64,000 nucleotides of DNA from Gnetum montanum. Lineage: Eukaryota; Streptophyta; Gnetopsida; Gnetales; Gnetaceae. Both the position numbers and the translations under genes were made by a program. This document shows, piece after piece, positions 33,865-46,439 of this stretch. Below the pieces are notes generated by a model. It saw nothing but the letters and a program-made list of their open reading frames with translations, did not search any database and was not told the DNA's origin. The stretch covers positions 857,065 to 921,064 of the forward strand of contig MNCI01036292.1 of assembly GCA_015680685.1 (NCBI GenBank). Direction: 5' to 3'. The stretch's first letter is position 1. Each line of letters starts with the position of its first letter.

Positions 33865-35480
33865 CTTGAACCTTCATGTTCCTTCTATGCGTCAGGGGCA
33901 GTCCCATGTGCCTTTTGTACCTCCTTGCTAGAGTAAATGTAACATCCTTGTGGACCTACTATGACAGTAGCTAGATCATAGGCCAACACAAGGGTTTTTT
34001 ATGTTTTGGTTGGTATAGTTGGGTCCTAGTTGATGGTTCCCCTGGAACCCTGCAGGACAAAAAGCCCAAGATGGTGTATTGCATCAAGCTCTCTATGTTC
34101 CATGTAGTGTGACATGTATGGCATAACAAGTATAGCATAACAACTCTATCAGCATGATAGTCCCACCTAGCATAGTAAGTGTAGTAGCATAAACCACTAC
34201 TTTTCCAACATTTCCAAACTTTTTTGTTTTCAGCCTGTTTTCTATACAACTTATCTATTTAAGTGTTTTAGCCAAAAATTCACTATATTTCACCATTTCT
34301 CATAGGTATCTTTTCTTCTTATGTCCTTTTTGACATAGTAAAAAATGAACCCACCTAGCACCTTAGTCATCACCTTGAGCTTGGGCATAGCTCATCCCTT
34401 GTAACATGCGATGGATCCTGAGCAACCACCTAGCCTAGCGCGGATACCACGGTAGTCTCTTTGACTGCAACATCAATTACCCAAATGCACAGCTCATGAT
34501 GAAGAGAAATATAACTTCTTATGTGCAAGGATCCAAGCAGGTATCCTGGTGGACCATTAGGAATTCAAAGAAAAGCGTACCTTTGAAATTATTCACTGGA
34601 ATGGAAGGGAGTTCCTTCCTACTTCTAATGCCATCATACCACTGATTGAGATGTTTTAATGGATACTGAATCAATATATTCGACTGAGTGGGTCAAAAGA
34701 GCGAGACATGATGTCTCACTATGAGGAACCCCTTCATGATGGGCTAGAGGAATTTGAGTCCCATTCTGAAGGTGGTGGCTTGCTTTACACCACAACTTCA
34801 TAGACCACTTCTGTGTTCTATCCACACTAGTTATAGTCCTCTGACTCTTTGGAAATAGCTACAATGATTTTACAGCCCAAACCTTCCTTGGTGGTGGGTA
34901 GCTACCAAATGCTGTCAACACAGCAACATGTAGGATCTTTAGCTTCATTTTCCTTTATCATCCCTTCACAATCTATTCAAGTTGCGTAGCCAACATTTGT
35001 AATGCCTACGCTACCATATGTACATACCATGCCTACATCACAACCACATATAAGCCATATTTCCATTATCTCTTCTATGCCAATTCCACCATCAATAGTA
35101 GCCCCCACCTCAACTGCATGGTGGGCAGCAATGTCCTTTCCTACTATCCAAATGCCTTAGATGTCATACTATATACAACCCCAAATGTATCAAGCCTCAC
35201 ATATGGTGCAATCAACCATGGGGCTATGGGCTACTTCAGCAATGGGGTAGGTAACCATTCCCACACCACCACCAATGGTAGCTGCTCTAGCGACACCACC
35301 CACTAGATTGTGGGCCATCGAGATAGCGCCACCAATGGGAGTAGCTTCGACAGCACCACCAACAACACCAACAACACCAATCAATCACTACTCTAGCAAT
35401 CAACGACTGCACCAACAACACCACCAATCATGACTACTCTAGCAATACCACTAGCAATTCAACTCACACAACCTTCTACA
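33865..35480 (+). other. Leader region of gypsy A
   Basis: Untranslated leader and the N-terminal part of gag, too decayed to read. A low-complexity tract of ACCACCAA/CAACACC units runs through about 35260-35450. It corresponds to 43270-44520 in B. Confidence 0.5.
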
Positions 35481-36720
35481 GCACCCCCAAGTCTAGACCA
35501 AGCCTTTTAGCTCATTCAAACCCTCACCAATGAAGTTAAGTGGCTTAAAGCCGCTACCTTTGAAATAGTCCAAGTAATGGACTTTTATCATGATGACCCG
35601 ATTAGTCTACTCGTTCCTTCGCTTATGTTACCCCTTGGGGTGCAACTTCCCTAGTTCACAAAATACAATGAAGAGGGTGATCCAAATGCCCACTTAGTTA
35701 CTTTCATATCTGAGTCCTTATTATTATAACCCTGGCCCCATGTAGTCATTTGTTTTTTCACCATGTCCTTGACTAGCAAAGCATTAGACTAGTATCGTGT
35801 GCTTCCCTGCACATCTATTTCAACATTAGAAGAATTGTTAAGTCAGTTTGTCACTCATTCAAGTATAACATCAAGCCAAAGGTCACCTTAGACCAACTTA
35901 TGAATGTCAAATGTGAACCGTTAGAATCTGTCTAGAAATTCATACAGTACTAGAGTGCTGCCTTAAATGAAATTCGTGAACCAATTGCGGAAGCCCATTT
36001 ACTCACCATTTTCAAGGGTGCTATGAATGAATTTATTAAGTCTAAGTTGTATTATTTAGCATCACACTCTCTTAGTTAGGGTTTTGGACAAACAAAAAGT
36101 ATACAAGATGCAGCAGAGGCTAGTATACAAGATGCAGCAGAGGCTAGTATAGACCCAGCTTATGTAGCTTACAAAAACGCACATCAAATGAAAGAAAAGG
36201 AAAAGGGAAAGGTTGCAACAACCATTGTGGCCACTATAGCTAACAAAAATAAGCCCAATAACAACAAGTAGGCAACCAAAATGCCTAAGGCCATGACTGC
36301 TACCACTAAAATGCCAAGCTCTAGCAACGTGGGAGCTAGCTAACCTCTAGCATCAATGGCCACGTCACAAACTTTGCCAAGGCCAAATTTTGAGTGTAAG
36401 GATTGCTTTAAATACACCCCATTTCTGATTAAGCTGTTAGAGCTGTTGGATCAACTATTGAGTGCTAGGCACATTCAATATAAGAAAATTTCAGAGGAGA
36501 CCTGTAAGCATCACGAGAGGTACTGTGAGATTCTTTGAGACCCCTCTATAGCCATGCCTAACAAGTCTCCCCTACCTAAAAATTTTAGGCTCAAATGATT
36601 CTATAACTACCACCAGTTGTGTGGTCATGACACAGACTACTATTTAGCATTGAAATATGATATTCAACGTATGATTGATCAAGGTAAGTTGGTCTTTGAT
36701 GAAACTAGTCCTATCTAGCC
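35481..36720 (+). pseudogene. gag: Gag of gypsy A, degenerate
   Basis: Collinear with the B gag: MDFYHDDPIS is shared exactly, followed by FTKYNEEGDPNAH and the SKALDXYRVLPCTSISTLEELL segment of the retrotransposon Gag domain. Near 36600-36650 the zinc knuckle region reads YNYHQLCGHDTDYY, in which Tyr replaces the flanking Cys residues that are present in B. A perfect 24-bp tandem duplication lies at 36098-36145. Many stops are present. Gag would form the particle and bind RNA. Confidence 0.8.
36098..36145 (+). repeat. Perfect 24-bp tandem duplication in gag A
   Basis: Two identical in-frame units (36098-36121, 36122-36145), each encoding SIQDAAEA. Element B has a single unit at the matching site. 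Confidence 0.95.
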
Positions 36721-37379
36721 ATAAAACTAGTCAATGAATGTTTACAAAGGCCCATCGAACACTAATAATGTAGGCTACACTATTAATATTATTAGCATTG
36801 ATGATAGTATAGAATATACATAAAAAATTTTTGTAGTCCATGCACCTTCTCAGAGTGCTAAAACTTCAACGTCACCTAGGCCACATCGCCCTTTTTTCAT
36901 TAAGATATTGCCACAGGGGCTCGTCACAACTTTTGTAGTTAAGGCCTCTGAATGCATTGTTGCAACAACCTAGACACCTTTTTTTATAAGGGTACCAAAG
37001 CATACAAACTCACCACATGCCCAGAGTTTGGTGGTTGGAACTGTGTCACAACATCCTTTCCTAAGAAAACGTGATGAGCACCTAGTGGATAAGATGACTA
37101 GGAAACATACTACGCTAGGCCCCCTTAAGCCCATCCCTTTATCAGCGATTCCCATGGCCCCATAATCTAAAGATAAAATATAAATTCATTCATAATAAGA
37201 AACTACTAAGGCTCAAAAGCCTACCTCTCAACCAAAATCCAAGTCCTCTTTTCTTCAAGGAATTTGTCTCTCAGGGCACATGGAGGAAGTAAAAACTACA
37301 AAATTACAAAGCATTGGGTAAGACTTTCTAGACACCCTTACACAAGTTAAACAAGCTTTGAAAAAAAATACAACATTAA

Positions 37380-38235
37380 CCTTTTAGGATTTAATAATGA
37401 TCTTTGTGGCACACTATAAAGCCTTGATCTACATGTTGGCATCTAGACCTATTAAAGAAGACATGCCCATAGAGGAAAGAGCCATTCATCTGTTATGCTT
37501 CCATCTATGGTTAAAGAAACATAGGAAACTCACTTGACTTTTCATGACAAAGCTATTAAAGCTAACTCTAAAAAGGGTCAAGTAACCACTACCCCTATGT
37601 TTATAATGATTCGTGTAGGTTAATACAAGATTCGTAGGGTGCACGTTGACGACGGAGCCACAACCAATGTCATCCCATTTCCTGTTGTTGACAAGCTAGG
37701 CCTAGTGGATCAAATCAAGCCCATGAAAACTTCTTTTTTAAAGTACTTCAACGGGGCATGAATTGTGGTCAAGGGGACCGTCACTATCAACTTTGTATTA
37801 GGGCATCAGTTCCCCACTAGTGCAAAATTCATTGTGGTAGAAGAGATGCCCAAGTTCAATTTTATCTTTGGAAGATCTTGGTTAGCCCAACTAAGGGCTA
37901 TCTCTTCACCAATACACCAAGAGATCCATCTACCCTATGTAGGTAGAGAAGTGATAATCTTCAGTGATGATGTAGCCCCTTGGGCCATAAACAACATAAA
38001 CACGGAGTAAGGGTTGAAAATAGAAATCTCCAAAGATGTGTCACCTCTCCACGTTGAAACCCAATGTTGCACTGCCAATAAGCCCAACAAAACTAATGAC
38101 CTACACAAACAAAATATATGGGCATATTTTCCTTTTTCAATAGCCAATGATAACTTAGAGGAATATCATTGTAAGTCCTCCAGGCCATACGCCTCACCTA
38201 ATTCACATCGAGTTAGGAAACAATTACATGATTAG
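37380..38235 (+). pseudogene. pol: Aspartic protease of gypsy A
   Basis: VHVDDGATTNVIPF near 37640-37680 is the protease active site region, matching VHVDDGAIANIIPY in B. The segment at 37765-38010 follows with VKGTVTINFVLGHQFPTSAK and FIFGRSWLAQLRAISSPIHQ, where the ILGRPWL step of the fold is FGRSWL. After a stop the frame continues to about 38232 (YASPNSHRVRKQL). This part aligns with 47210-47249 in B, but the bases corresponding to the B splice donor read AATTAC and not AGGTAC. Confidence 0.8.
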
Positions 38236-38329
38236 GGCATAGCCCTAATTTACTTAATTCTTTTATTTTTTAACACTTTTGTATGTACATGTTTTAATTT
38301 TTCATTGTGTTTACCTTTTGTGTTAGTTA

Positions 38330-38660
38330 ACTATCCATGGCCCAAAATGGCCTTAAACTAGCTACGACCCAAAATGGCCTTAAACTAGCCATGGCCAGGA
38401 ATGACCTTAAACTATCACACGGTCAACCAAGGCCTAAAACTGGTAGCCCACTCTTTGTGTTAACTAACCATGACCCAAAATGGCCTTAAACTATACTGCT
38501 CAAATGGCCTTAAACTATTTACAACCTAGAATGGCCTTAAACTATCGCATGACCCTCCAAGGCCTAAAATTGGTAATTCATCCTTTGAGATTAAATCATG
38601 TATGGCTCGAAATGGCATTAAACTATTATAAAGCCTAGAATGGCCTTAAACTAAAGCATG
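38330..38660 (+). repeat. GGCCTTAAACTA repeat array, element A
   Basis: About nine to ten irregular copies of phrases such as CCCAAAATGGCCTTAAACTA and CAAGGCCTAAAACTGGTA, spaced roughly 25-40 bp. The same motif family is in element B twice and at 60860-60990. Confidence 0.85.
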
Positions 38661-38838
38661 GGGCCCCACAAGGGACCTAAGTACATCAACAAAAACATTA
38701 GGCAAAGAAAATAGAACAAGCACCTCACTTCTCATTAAAAGGAAAATACATAGTCCAAAATTATGTCCACACTTAGAGTTGTAATAGTGCCCAACAATGG
38801 GGATTACATTTTAAAATTGTAGAATATCAATGAAGAGG

Positions 38839-41800
38839 CTATGGGTCTTCTCCTATGTCCTTATCCACTGCACTGCTAGGTCCTACATCCTCTACGGGAT
38901 CTTGTAGGAATTAAGAATGAAATAATAAATCAATGAGTGAGTGAGGCAATGCATAAGGCTACCATGAAATAAATTGCAATAAAGTAAAACTAGGCTAACC
39001 GAAGATGGGCCTGCATCCATGTCTGGTGGTATCTTTTCAAGGCCAGATGTCAAGCACCGAAGGATTTCTTCCTTAGTTAAATTTGTCCAATCTTCTTCTC
39101 CCAAATCCACACCTGCTAAAATTTTTTCTTTCTCTATAGTAGTCCATGTGGGTGGCCCTAGAGAAAAGGTAACAGAGGTGGTCTCCCCAAAAGGCATGGT
39201 CATTTCCCTCTTGAGAGATTCACTAACCACTAAATTCTTCATGAATTTTTCATAGGCCTGCCACCAATTGCATCAAGGAACAACTCATGACCACACCATT
39301 CTATAGATGCATCTCTGTAATTTTGGTGATGAGTGGAACGTTCTATTTTATACATATGTTTGTGATTCTTCTATGCCTACTCCCATTCATATACCTTGAC
39401 ACTATAATCTTTTCAATCTTGATTCTTTTGTGCCAAGAGGTCCATTTGTAGACTTTATTCAATTACTTTGCGTGTGGCCTTATTTTTGCCTTCTACGACT
39501 AATTAATATTTGGTTTAATCAATTACAGCTATACAACAATTGCATTGAAATTCTCATGAGCCATTAGGAATTCGTTCTGTGACCACAAGTCTTCTAGCTC
39601 AGCTACGTGATTTGCTTTTTCTTTCTCGAGTTTCTGAACTCATTTCTAGAGATCTTCATTGACATGTCTACACTCCCACAGTGATCATGTTGAGTGCAGC
39701 GCATAGCTGCTTACCTCATCATATATATGATGAGGCACCTCTATTACCTCTGGAGGGAGTTCAGGTACAGCTTCGACTTTAACTACCTATTTTGGGTCCC
39801 ATTTAAGTCCTGAAGCTGTTACAACAAAAATAGGGAAGTGTTAGTTATGGGATGGTAGCAAAGATGGAACAACAAAAAAAGAAAATTCCATAGCCCAAGC
39901 ACACCTATCTTAGGGTCAATTTGCTTTATATGGTCAATCATGTCATCTACTACACCTTCCATAAAGGCAAACTTATCTGGAGCTTTTGCCCATGGCTCTA
40001 GGTGAAAAGTAGATGAAACTCAAGGCCCTTAGTACAAGTACTACCAACTACAAAGTTGTTACCTAGCAAACCCTCAGGGGTGAGAGTGCCGAGGATGAGG
40101 GTGGGGGGGGGGGGGGGGGGNGGGGGGGCGGGGGGGGGGGGCGGAGGGGGTCACCCATCTACACACTATCAAAAAAATTAGCAAACTCACCATCCTCAAA
40201 ATCCAGCCCCTCTTCTTCAAGCTGCCTTAAGAGTATAGCAGCTTCCTATGTTGTCATATGTCTCTAAAGTTGTGGGACATTGTCTACAAAAGGATCCTCT
40301 ACAATGGAGCCCTCTTCCTTTGCAGTAGGAGCCTCCTCCTTAGTAACAAGGGCCTCCTCTTCTAAAGTAGGGGCCTCTTGTTTGGGAGTAGAAGCCTCTT
40401 CCTCATCTACCAAGCAGAAGCCAAGATTAGGATACTAGTTTAATAGATATATGCAACCATAAAAGGAAAAAAGAAGGAAATAAATAATTTAGGTAAGGGA
40501 TACTCATGAACGAGCTTAGAACACACATTCTCGACTTGAATGCATAGCCTTTTGCCCCTTCCTTCGCTTGCATGTGAGGGCTCTTTTGCAGGATGTGGCT
40601 TCTTAATATGCAACTTTGACTTTATTGTCTCTACAAGAAGGCGTGCTCCCCTTACTGCATTACCCGTGTTGGTGGGGGAGCCTCTGCAAATTTGTTGTAT
40701 GCATGAAAGGATGGTCCCACCCTATCCTTGGTTATAATTGAAAAAGACTCCCTGATAGCTTCTAGAGGGTCCTAAGATCAAACAGTGTGAAATATATGGT
40801 GGATCCAGGGCTTGGATATTTGGGTATGATCTTGTATCACCCATCTCCCATTCTCTTAAACCACCAAAAAATTGGCAAACTATCGTAAACAAGCTATGAA
40901 AAAGGCAAAGTGCACATGGAAATGTGTATCAAGTTTGCCACGAAGCCTAACCATTTCAGCCCGTAAGCCTTCTAAAAGATATTTAGCCTAGTTGTAACAT
41001 GTCCCCTCTTCCATTACATTCCTCATAATCTAGGATTGCTTTACCCTAAGAATTTTTTCTTGGGAGAGCAACTTGGGAAAAGCACGAGCCTAGAAGACAG
41101 GGTAAATTTATTGGGCTACCTTCAACTTAACCTTTTTCATATAGATTCCCTTGCAATCCTTGTTAGTTCCTAGCCATTCTTCTATGTCTCCTTGATGGTT
41201 TACATCCTTACTCATCTTTTCCCCCATGTGTAAACCATTAAACAGGACATCGAAGAGATCTGAAAAGAGGCTATCGATGACTTCAAACACCACTCACACG
41301 TTATGAACTCGTGTGCAAAATTGGTTGGCATTTTCTGTGAAGGAATCGACAACCACAATCATTTTTGCAGCTAGAATATTTGGGTTTATAGCTAGAAAGA
41401 TATTCATGAACCTATCCTCTTGAACCTTCCTGACAATTGTAGTTGGGGCCGCACTACATAACCAATGTTGTGACTCATCAACATTATCATACTTAAAGAG
41501 GAGGTTAGCCTCATTACACCCTAAGGTAATTACTGTAACCTCCATAGATTTGGCTATTGTTGCAGTAACAAAAAATAAAATTAGCAAAAAAAAAAGAGAG
41601 GAGAGAGAAAAACCAATCAAGAATACATGAAAAGAAACACATAAGATAACTCACCTGGTGTGAATGATGTGGGGAATGAAAGTATTTGTATTAGTACTTC
41701 TTCTACGGTGGGTATTTGATGGGATGCCTATTCACCATCCAACCATCCAAGCTCCTCACAATTCATGTAGAACTTAGAGTACTTGTTGGATAAGTTCTAA

Positions 41801-42008
41801 AATTGGTCCCAAGTTGCTCTATAACACTAGCATGCACATTCTTACTGGAGGAAAACTCTTGACGGGCCATTTGAGCCAGTGCTAATGTCCCTCGCTATCA
41901 TGAAGACCATCCTTGTCAATAAAAACTATGGCAATTGATAAAACATAATAAGCATTTCAAATCATACAAGACAAAAAAAATAAGATGTTTGATCATATTA
42001 ATAGGACT
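38839..42008 (-). pseudogene. Antisense multi-exon gene in gypsy A, exons 3 to last
   Basis: Gene of unknown function on the strand opposite to gag-pol, collinear with the gene at 47710-52174 in B. Exon 3 is 41925-41655 and ends CACACCAG/GTGAGT. Exon 4 is about 41553-41298, ending CGT/GTGAGT. Exon 5 begins after CCTCTTTTCAG near 41264 and contains DIEEWLGTNKDCKGIYMKKV and LRAEMVRLRGKL with HFAFFIA. An acidic EEAP-type repeat part is at about 40290-40420. PDKFAFMEGVVDDM is near 39960. The coiled-coil exon runs about 39830-39000 and includes IEVPHHIYDE and KLEKEKANHVAELEDL. The last exon ends at the stop at 38839. Stops are present in most exons. No known domain is recognised; exon 2 is at 59037-59486 beyond element B. 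Confidence 0.75.
40103..40151. repeat. Poly-G tract with one undetermined base
   Basis: Almost pure G run (N at 40121) inside the antisense gene of element A, absent at the matching place in B (about 49200). It is probably slippage or a poorly resolved assembly site. Confidence 0.9.
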
Positions 42009-43242
42009 TGAAACATTAGGAATTTTGAAAACTCGATGATTCAGCAAAGTCTCAAAGCCTAAGAAAAAGATTCCTACAGTGCAGTGTAGTCCAGCAGATA
42101 GAATGGGACAAGGGGTCCACGGTGGCAACACTTCAATTTTTCTAGTCAGTCATGTTCCAAAAATCTTAAATTTTGGCATATTACACCTCATTACGCTATA
42201 CTACATAATTTAGCATAATGCAACGCTATGCAAACAGAGTTGATTTTTCCACAATGGTGGAGGTAGAAAAATTGAAGCGTTAGTGGTCCTTATGCTACGA
42301 TACGCTCCTTAGCATATTGCAGCGTAACCGTAGGACAGTCTATTACCAAAGCTCTAAAAATCCTCCAACACTAAAGGAAAAGGTAAATTATGCCATACTA
42401 TGCTCTAGAGCATAGCACAACATAATGCTACAGGCTTTGGCTATGGCATATCAAGTCAACGATATTTTGTGGGCCTGGGACATGCGTCATTTAAACCGCA
42501 TTGTTCTCCTAACCCTAATCTTATCAATACCCCAATTGACAACAATCAAAAAGGGGAAATTTTTGGTTGACAAAAAAAATTTTATTTTTGGTAGTTGTTG
42601 GCAATTCTTGGCATTTTTTAGCAAAAAAATTTGCGAGAGAACAAGAGAGAAGTGGCAATTAAAAGAACATAGACAGTGACAGAGAGAAGTCTTGTGGTCA
42701 AAGATTCAAAATTAGCAGACATTTTGCTTTGAATTAGACTCCCTTGCACCTAGATCAGCTAGAACAAGGTAGATTGACTTTTGCTTATTCCATCTCTGAA
42801 ATAACTCCTTGTTCTTAGCATGTACTTTGTCTAACCCAAAGTCCGCTTTCTATCATTGTATTCAATTCATTTATTCATAAGTTAAATCTCAGGCCTCGTG
42901 ATCGCACATTTTCCAAAAATTAATTCTTTGCATTTTTTTTATATTGATTTTCACAAACATATTACATTGTTTATATCATTATTGCCATCTTTAAGGTCTG
43001 ATCTTGGTGCTAATATCATTTTCTCATTAATCAATATTATACCTTTCCATTGAAGTCATTACCTCGTGATCTGATCATTACAAAATTTACTAATTAAGTG
43101 AGTTCCTGTCTGATCGACAAGACCATTCAAGGCACCTCAGATTCATTTTTTTTAGTATGGCTCTCGCAAAAATCCGGGGTTAAAACTGTGTACACAGAAA
43201 TTTGTTTGGTGTTTCCAGCAACCGATGTTTTCTATTGTTACA
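42009..43242 (+). repeat. 5' LTR of gypsy element B (1234 bp)
   Basis: Paired with 57797-59028. In the first 120 bp I count 11 differences by eye, mostly transitions. TACGCTA-type motifs are clustered at about 42190-42240 and 42290-42420. The TATA position reads TATCAATAC (42522-42530), whereas the 3' LTR has TATAAATAC. Confidence 0.93.
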
Positions 43243-43248
43243 GTTTTC

Positions 43249-43265
43249 TGGCACTAGAAGGAGGG
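43249..43265 (+). other. Putative primer-binding site of gypsy B
   Basis: TGGCACTAGAAGGAGGG lies six bases after the LTR end, at the same spacing as in element A, and closely resembles the TGGCGCTAGAAGGAGGG seen next to the LTR of other plant Tat-lineage elements. Confidence 0.6.
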
Positions 43266-44519
43266 TCTAAACCTCTGATCCACATTTCATGGGTAGTCCT
43301 ATAAGCTGTTTGTACCCATTTTTGATTGACATAAATATAATATCTCTGTGGTTGCTTACGAAATCGCATGGTGCAGATCGGTCGCTTCGACGATTCCTCT
43401 GGAATCTTGTAGGATAGAAAGCCCATTTTTGCTTCAACTTATTCTTGCCCTTGCAATCCTTATCTTTGTTGTTATTACCCTCAAGCTGTGAAGAGAATGG
43501 TTGCATCAACAACTGCTATTGACACTGCTAACCTCGAAAACTCTTGAACATTACAAGTTACGCCTCCTGTGGCCGAACTACCAACCAGTCCGACTTGACC
43601 ACGTAGATCCCTCAGGATCCAAAACAAAGAACTTGAGGGACACACTTAGCTCAAGGAACATTACAATTTCCTCTGCAGTAAGCTTGCGGAAAATTTGCCC
43701 ATGTATCCATAGGAACTCGAAGAAAAACAAGAATACAAGTTCATATACTACAATGGGAAGGAATTTATTTCTTCACTTGGCATCACTATACCCCTGACAA
43801 ACCAACAACAATGGATCTTAGATCAAATGTTGATGGCCAGAGCATCAACAAAACAACAAGAAGATTTGTTTCCTAATGAGGCACTTCATGATGGGTAGGA
43901 GGATCTAGACTCCCAATCCAAATGAGGCAGTCATGCTAACTTTGCTATGGCCCCTCCCTTTATGGCGTCATGTGTACACCCGTTGTTCATGGCTAGCATG
44001 CCCATGACATTACCTGATGTTAACTGAGTCCCGCACTCGCCTCAACCACATTTTGTCTCTTCGGCTACCTTCCCAGGTGGTCTCCAAACACAAACCATTC
44101 CATATCAAATACAGTTAACTAATCCATCTCACCATATACCTGCTCCTATGTCACCATATGTACATGCAATTCCTACTTTGCAATTACACATGATGACTGC
44201 ATTCATCCCAGCTCACATGACAGGATCCACCACTATAGCGAGGTGGATTCCAAATACGTTGTGCTTCATCGCACATCCTACGTAGATGTCCCATCTAACT
44301 CATCATCAACACCAGGTCCCGCATGTGCTAAACGTTGCTACAGGATCATTGTCTGTGCCCTCAGCCATGTAGATAGTGTTGCCCATGGCGCAATCAACGA
44401 TGGTTGCCCCATCCACACCACCTACTAGGTGGTGGATGCCATAGGCGACATCGTCTGCAAGGACAGTCCTAATAGCATCGCATGTTGGCCAAATTGTTGC
44501 CCCTATTCCGCCACCCAGC
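43266..44519 (+). other. Leader of gypsy B
   Basis: Untranslated leader and decayed upstream reading segments; Pro/Thr-rich if translated. Nothing I can name. Confidence 0.5.
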
Positions 44520-45850
44520 GTGGTTCCTCCCGCCATTCCACAAATGACCTCTTCATCCGCGGGTCTAGATCAAGCCTTTCAACTTATTTTTACCCTTACT
44601 GAGGAGGTTAAATGTGTCAAGGATGCTAGTTCTAACACAATACAGGTCATGGATTTCTACCATGATGACCCTATTAGTCCAACGGTTCCTATTTTGTCAT
44701 TGCCGCCTGGGATGCCACTCCACCATTTTACAAAATACAATGAAGAAGATGATCCCAACGCCCATCTCGTCACCTTTAGGTCAAAGTTATTGTTATTGCA
44801 ACAATGGCCACATACCATTATCCATGTCTTTGCTATGTCACTAACGGGTAAAGCTTTAGATTGGTATCGAGCACTCCCACGCTCTTCTATCTCAACCCTA
44901 GAAGAGCTATTGACTTAGATCGTGACCTATTTTAGATAAAACTTGAAACTAGGAGTCATGCTGGATCAGCTCATGGGAGTCAAGCAAGAGCTACTCGAGT
45001 TAGTCCAAAAGTTTATACAGTGATGGAGCACCACCTTGAACAGAATCTATGAACCCATCACAGAGGCTCAATTTTTGGCAATCTTCAAGGGGTCAGTTAA
45101 TTACTTTATCAAGTCTAAACTGTATTATCTCGCTTCCCGCACCCTGAGCCAAGTCTTCGCTCAGAATAAGAGCATTCAAGACATGGTAGAGGCTAGCAAG
45201 GACCCAACGTATGTGGTCTACAAAAATTCTCATAAAAAAGGTAAAGATAAGAGCAAGGTTGCAACAACAATGGTAGTGGCTATAGCTGAAGGGAATAAGA
45301 ATGAAAATCACAACAAAAAGATATCTACGACGCCCGTTGAGCCAACGACTAGCTCAAATAGTTCCAACCATGAAACTACATCAGCCCCTAAGGCATCTAC
45401 ATAGCCAAAACCTAATTTTGAGCATAAAGACCACTCAAAGTACACGGCTCTGCCTGTAAGACCTTTAGAACTTCTACAGAAACTATTAGGAACTGGCCAT
45501 ATTCAACATAAGAAGGTGTCCAAGGAAGCTCTAAAATGCCATAGAAGACATTGTGAGCTGCTTAAGAACCCCTCCTTGGCCCTGCCAAACGAACCGCCAG
45601 TGCCTAAATAATTTAGGCTGGACCGTTTCTGTGACTACCACCAATTATGTGGTCATGACAAAGATTATTGCTAGGCACTGAAAGATGGCATTCAATGCAT
45701 GATTAATCAAGGTAAATTGGTTGTAAATAGTAGTAGTTCGGTCTACCAAGATAACCAATCCATGCATGTCTACCAGGACCCGTTAAACACAAATAACGCA
45801 GGGTACACTATCATTGTGGTGGGTATAGAAGGTGCTAGTGAGTCATAGCC
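44520..45850 (+). pseudogene. gag: Gag of gypsy B
   Basis: Reads from about 44520 with a few stops. LDQAFQLIFTLTEEV and MDFYHDDPISPTVPI are followed by the Gag core: FTKYNEEDDPNAHLVTFRSK, then MSLTGKALDWYRALPRSSIS and LEELL. The second half at 45036-45404 contains EPITEAQFLAIFKGSVNYF and a Lys-rich stretch. At about 45620-45700 a knuckle-like region FCDYHQLCGHDKDYC leads into GIQCMINQGKL, the usual Tat-lineage C-terminus. The in-frame stops at about 44917, 45404, 45610 and 45672 mean it is no longer translated as one protein. Confidence 0.88.
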
Positions 45851-46439
45851 AAAGCAACCCTTTGTGCTACATGTACCTCCTCGCTCATCCCAGACAGCAA
45901 ACCCATCAACATCAACTGGTATGGCTCAGCAACGACCTTTTGTCCTCCAAGTCCTATTTCCCACCTCAGTTCCATAGCCCATCATCAGTAAAACCGTGAC
46001 CCAGCCCGTGCTCACACCTAGCGCACCCTTTGTCATTAGGGTGTTGAAGCCATCACATGCTCCTGCTATACAATGGTAAATTTTTAAGTCGATGCCCTGA
46101 CCTCAACCTACAATGAGAGGAGAGGATCGTGCGGCAGACAAAGTAACCAAGGATCACCTTACCTTGGGGTTCCCTAAAGCTACACCTCTCACCTTGGCAC
46201 ACTCGACTCCTTCTTCCCTTGAAAATGATGATGTTGCATAGATGTAGCCATCTTCTCCCAGCCCTAGAGGACAAAACCCTTAACTACAGGTCATGCTCCC
46301 CTGAGAGATTCGTCTCTTGGGATAAATGGAAGAAGAAAAGGGTGATAAATAGCCAGATCATGGGTGCGATCTCCTTAACACTTTTACACAAGTTAAATAA
46401 TCTTTGAAACAAAAAAATACAACATTGAGCCTCTATGAC

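Larger units (their letters stand above)
31887..42008 (+). mobile_element. Ty3/gypsy (Tat-like) element A, left part, interrupted by element B
   Basis: An old element of the same superfamily as B: LTR, gag, protease, GGCCTTAAACTA repeats and an antisense multi-exon gene in the same order. It stops at 42008 inside an intron of the antisense gene and resumes at 59034 after the inserted element B, whose target duplication GGACT is at 42004-42008 and 59029-59033. Its RT, RNase H and integrase are not found on either side, so the sense pol is deleted. The start TGAGACCTAGG at 31887 is inferred by likeness to TGAAACATTAGG of B. Confidence 0.8.

Noticed and set aside
42425-42679. 84-codon ORF in the 5' LTR of element B
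   Set aside because: The matching place in the 3' LTR does not keep the frame; it spans the TATA region and leader.
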